From contig NZ_REFZ01000001.1 of the NCBI RefSeq assembly GCF_003841465.1, positions 496,001 through 560,000 of the forward strand: DNA of 64,000 nt, in the 5' to 3' direction. The translations under genes and the position numbers were made by a program. Under the pieces are notes generated by a model that did not search any database, was not told the DNA's origin, and saw only the letters and a list, made by a program, of their open reading frames with translations. Shown here one piece after another: positions 63,387-64,000 of the stretch (position 1 is the stretch's first letter; each line of letters starts with the position of its first letter). This DNA is from Natrarchaeobius oligotrophus. Lineage in GTDB: Archaea > Halobacteriota > Halobacteria > Halobacteriales > Natrialbaceae.

Positions 63387-64000
63387 CTACTCGCCGCGGA
63401 CCGACACCGACTCGAGGAGGATCTCCTCCTGCGGCCGGTCGTCCTCGTCCGTGTCGACGCTTGCGATGTCGCGGACCACGTCCATTCCGTCGGTCACCTG
63501 CCCGAAGACGGCGTGGTTGTCGTCGAGGTGGGGCTGGGCGTCGAGCGTGACGAAAAACTGCGAGCCGTTCGTGTCCGGCCCCGAGTTGGCCATGCTCAGG
63601 ACGCCGGCGTCGTCGTGGCGCAACTCGTCGTGGAACTCGTCGTCGAACTGGTAGCCGGGGCCGCCGCGACCGGTTCCCGTCGGATCGCCGGTCTGGATCA
63701 TGAAGTCCTCGATGACGCGGTGAAAGAGCACGTCGTCGTACAGTGGTTCGCCCTCGATCTCTTCGCCCGTCTCCGGGTCCGTCCACTCGCGTTCGCCCGT
63801 CGCGAGGCCGACGAAGTTGTCGACTGTTCGCGGCGCGCGCTCTGCGTACAGTTCCACCGCGACGTCACCCGCGCTCGTGTGGAGCGTCGCGGTCAGGTCG
63901 TCGCTGCTGTCCGGGCCGGAATCGGCAGCGGCGTCGTCCGTTCCGCCGCGCGACTCGTCGCCATCGTCGGCTCCGTCCGTCGATCCATCGCCGCCGCTCG
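63387..64000 (-). CDS. Cyclophilin-type peptidylprolyl isomerase (5' end outside window)
   Basis: Catalyses cis-trans isomerisation of Xaa-Pro bonds. The cyclophilin domain is complete: ERAPRTVDNFVGLATGEREW, LYDDVLFHRVIEDFMIQTGDPTG (in part VLFHRVIEDFMIQTG), SMANSGPDTNGSQFFVTLDAQPHLD (in part NSGPDTNGSQFFVT) and HAVFGQVTDGMDVV. The frame stays open to the window edge through an acidic Gly/Ser/Asp linker, so a Val-Glu-Leu start at 63857 is internal. The linker suggests a secreted lipoprotein form. The N-terminal signal is not visible. Confidence 0.94.
   Translation of the reverse strand, partial: SGGDGSTDGADDGDESRGGTDDAAADSGPDSSDDLTATLHTSAGDVAVELYAERAPRTVDNFVGLATGEREWTDPETGEEIEGEPLYDDVLFHRVIEDFMIQTGDPTGTGRGGPGYQFDDEFHDELRHDDAGVLSMANSGPDTNGSQFFVTLDAQPHLDDNHAVFGQVTDGMDVVRDIASVDTDEDDRPQEEILLESVSVRGE

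Noticed and set aside
1-64000. CRISPR arrays, prophage genes and complete insertion sequences
   Set aside because: I looked for regularly spaced short repeats, Cas, integrase, capsid and transposase proteins and found none; the only large repeats are coding repeats or the palindromic elements described.

Overview
The window comes from a haloarchaeon. Evidence: about two-thirds GC over most of its length, very acidic proteins, leaderless genes preceded by TATA elements, and archaeal markers (archaeal-type ProRS, NAC, transcription factor S, FtsZ1, DtdA, MptA, a PGF-CTERM surface protein, HTH-10/Bat and HalX regulators, many haloarchaea-only DUF families). A Natrialbales-type genome is my inference; the sequence does not prove it.

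Layout. 1-5.8 kb: 3' end of proS, nac-trmI, three membrane/hypothetical genes, a decayed duplicate of the trmI 3' end, and tfs. 5.9-16.9 kb: a DUF5789-like protein, an MFS exporter, DUF5797 and DUF5787 proteins, two tandem DUF4013 membrane proteins, a Nudix hydrolase, an S10 paralogue, an AbgA-like amidohydrolase, an M48 protease and a geranylgeranyl reductase. 17.2-28.9 kb: palindromic repeat elements around an aldose dehydrogenase, a zinc-finger protein, a candidate structured RNA, ferredoxin, a DUF3179 lipoprotein, ftsZ1, dtdA, two regulators and a CaCA antiporter. 29.3-31.6 kb: an M20 peptidase and mptA.

31.65-34.1 kb is a visibly AT-rich accessory island. It holds a gene scar, an orphan lipoprotein and an MNT/HEPN toxin-antitoxin pair whose HEPN gene carries an in-frame TGA. 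Then come a TrmB regulator, a DUF255 thioredoxin-fold protein, FxsA and tRNA-Ile(GAT). Next is a signalling block: a REC-kinase, divergent from an HxlR-REC-HalX fusion, followed by a 2204-residue surface protein with eleven ~105-residue tandem repeats and a 7TM-PAS histidine kinase.

49.8-59.1 kb, minus strand, is the functional centrepiece: a complete form I aerobic carbon monoxide dehydrogenase operon (coxG-M-S-L, an XdhC-YHS fusion, coxD, coxE, DUF364). CoxL has the AYRCSFR active-site loop that marks true Mo-Cu CO dehydrogenase. CoxMSL would oxidise CO and pass electrons to the respiratory chain. CoxG, CoxD, CoxE and the XdhC-like protein would mature or dock the enzyme. Several of these proteins carry extra Cys/His-rich modules that could handle copper. 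Upstream are a 53-residue AbrB-like protein and a small helix-turn-helix protein. The window closes with a TrpD2-like phosphoribosyltransferase, a GNAT acetyltransferase, a fused siroheme decarboxylase and the start-truncated part of a cyclophilin.
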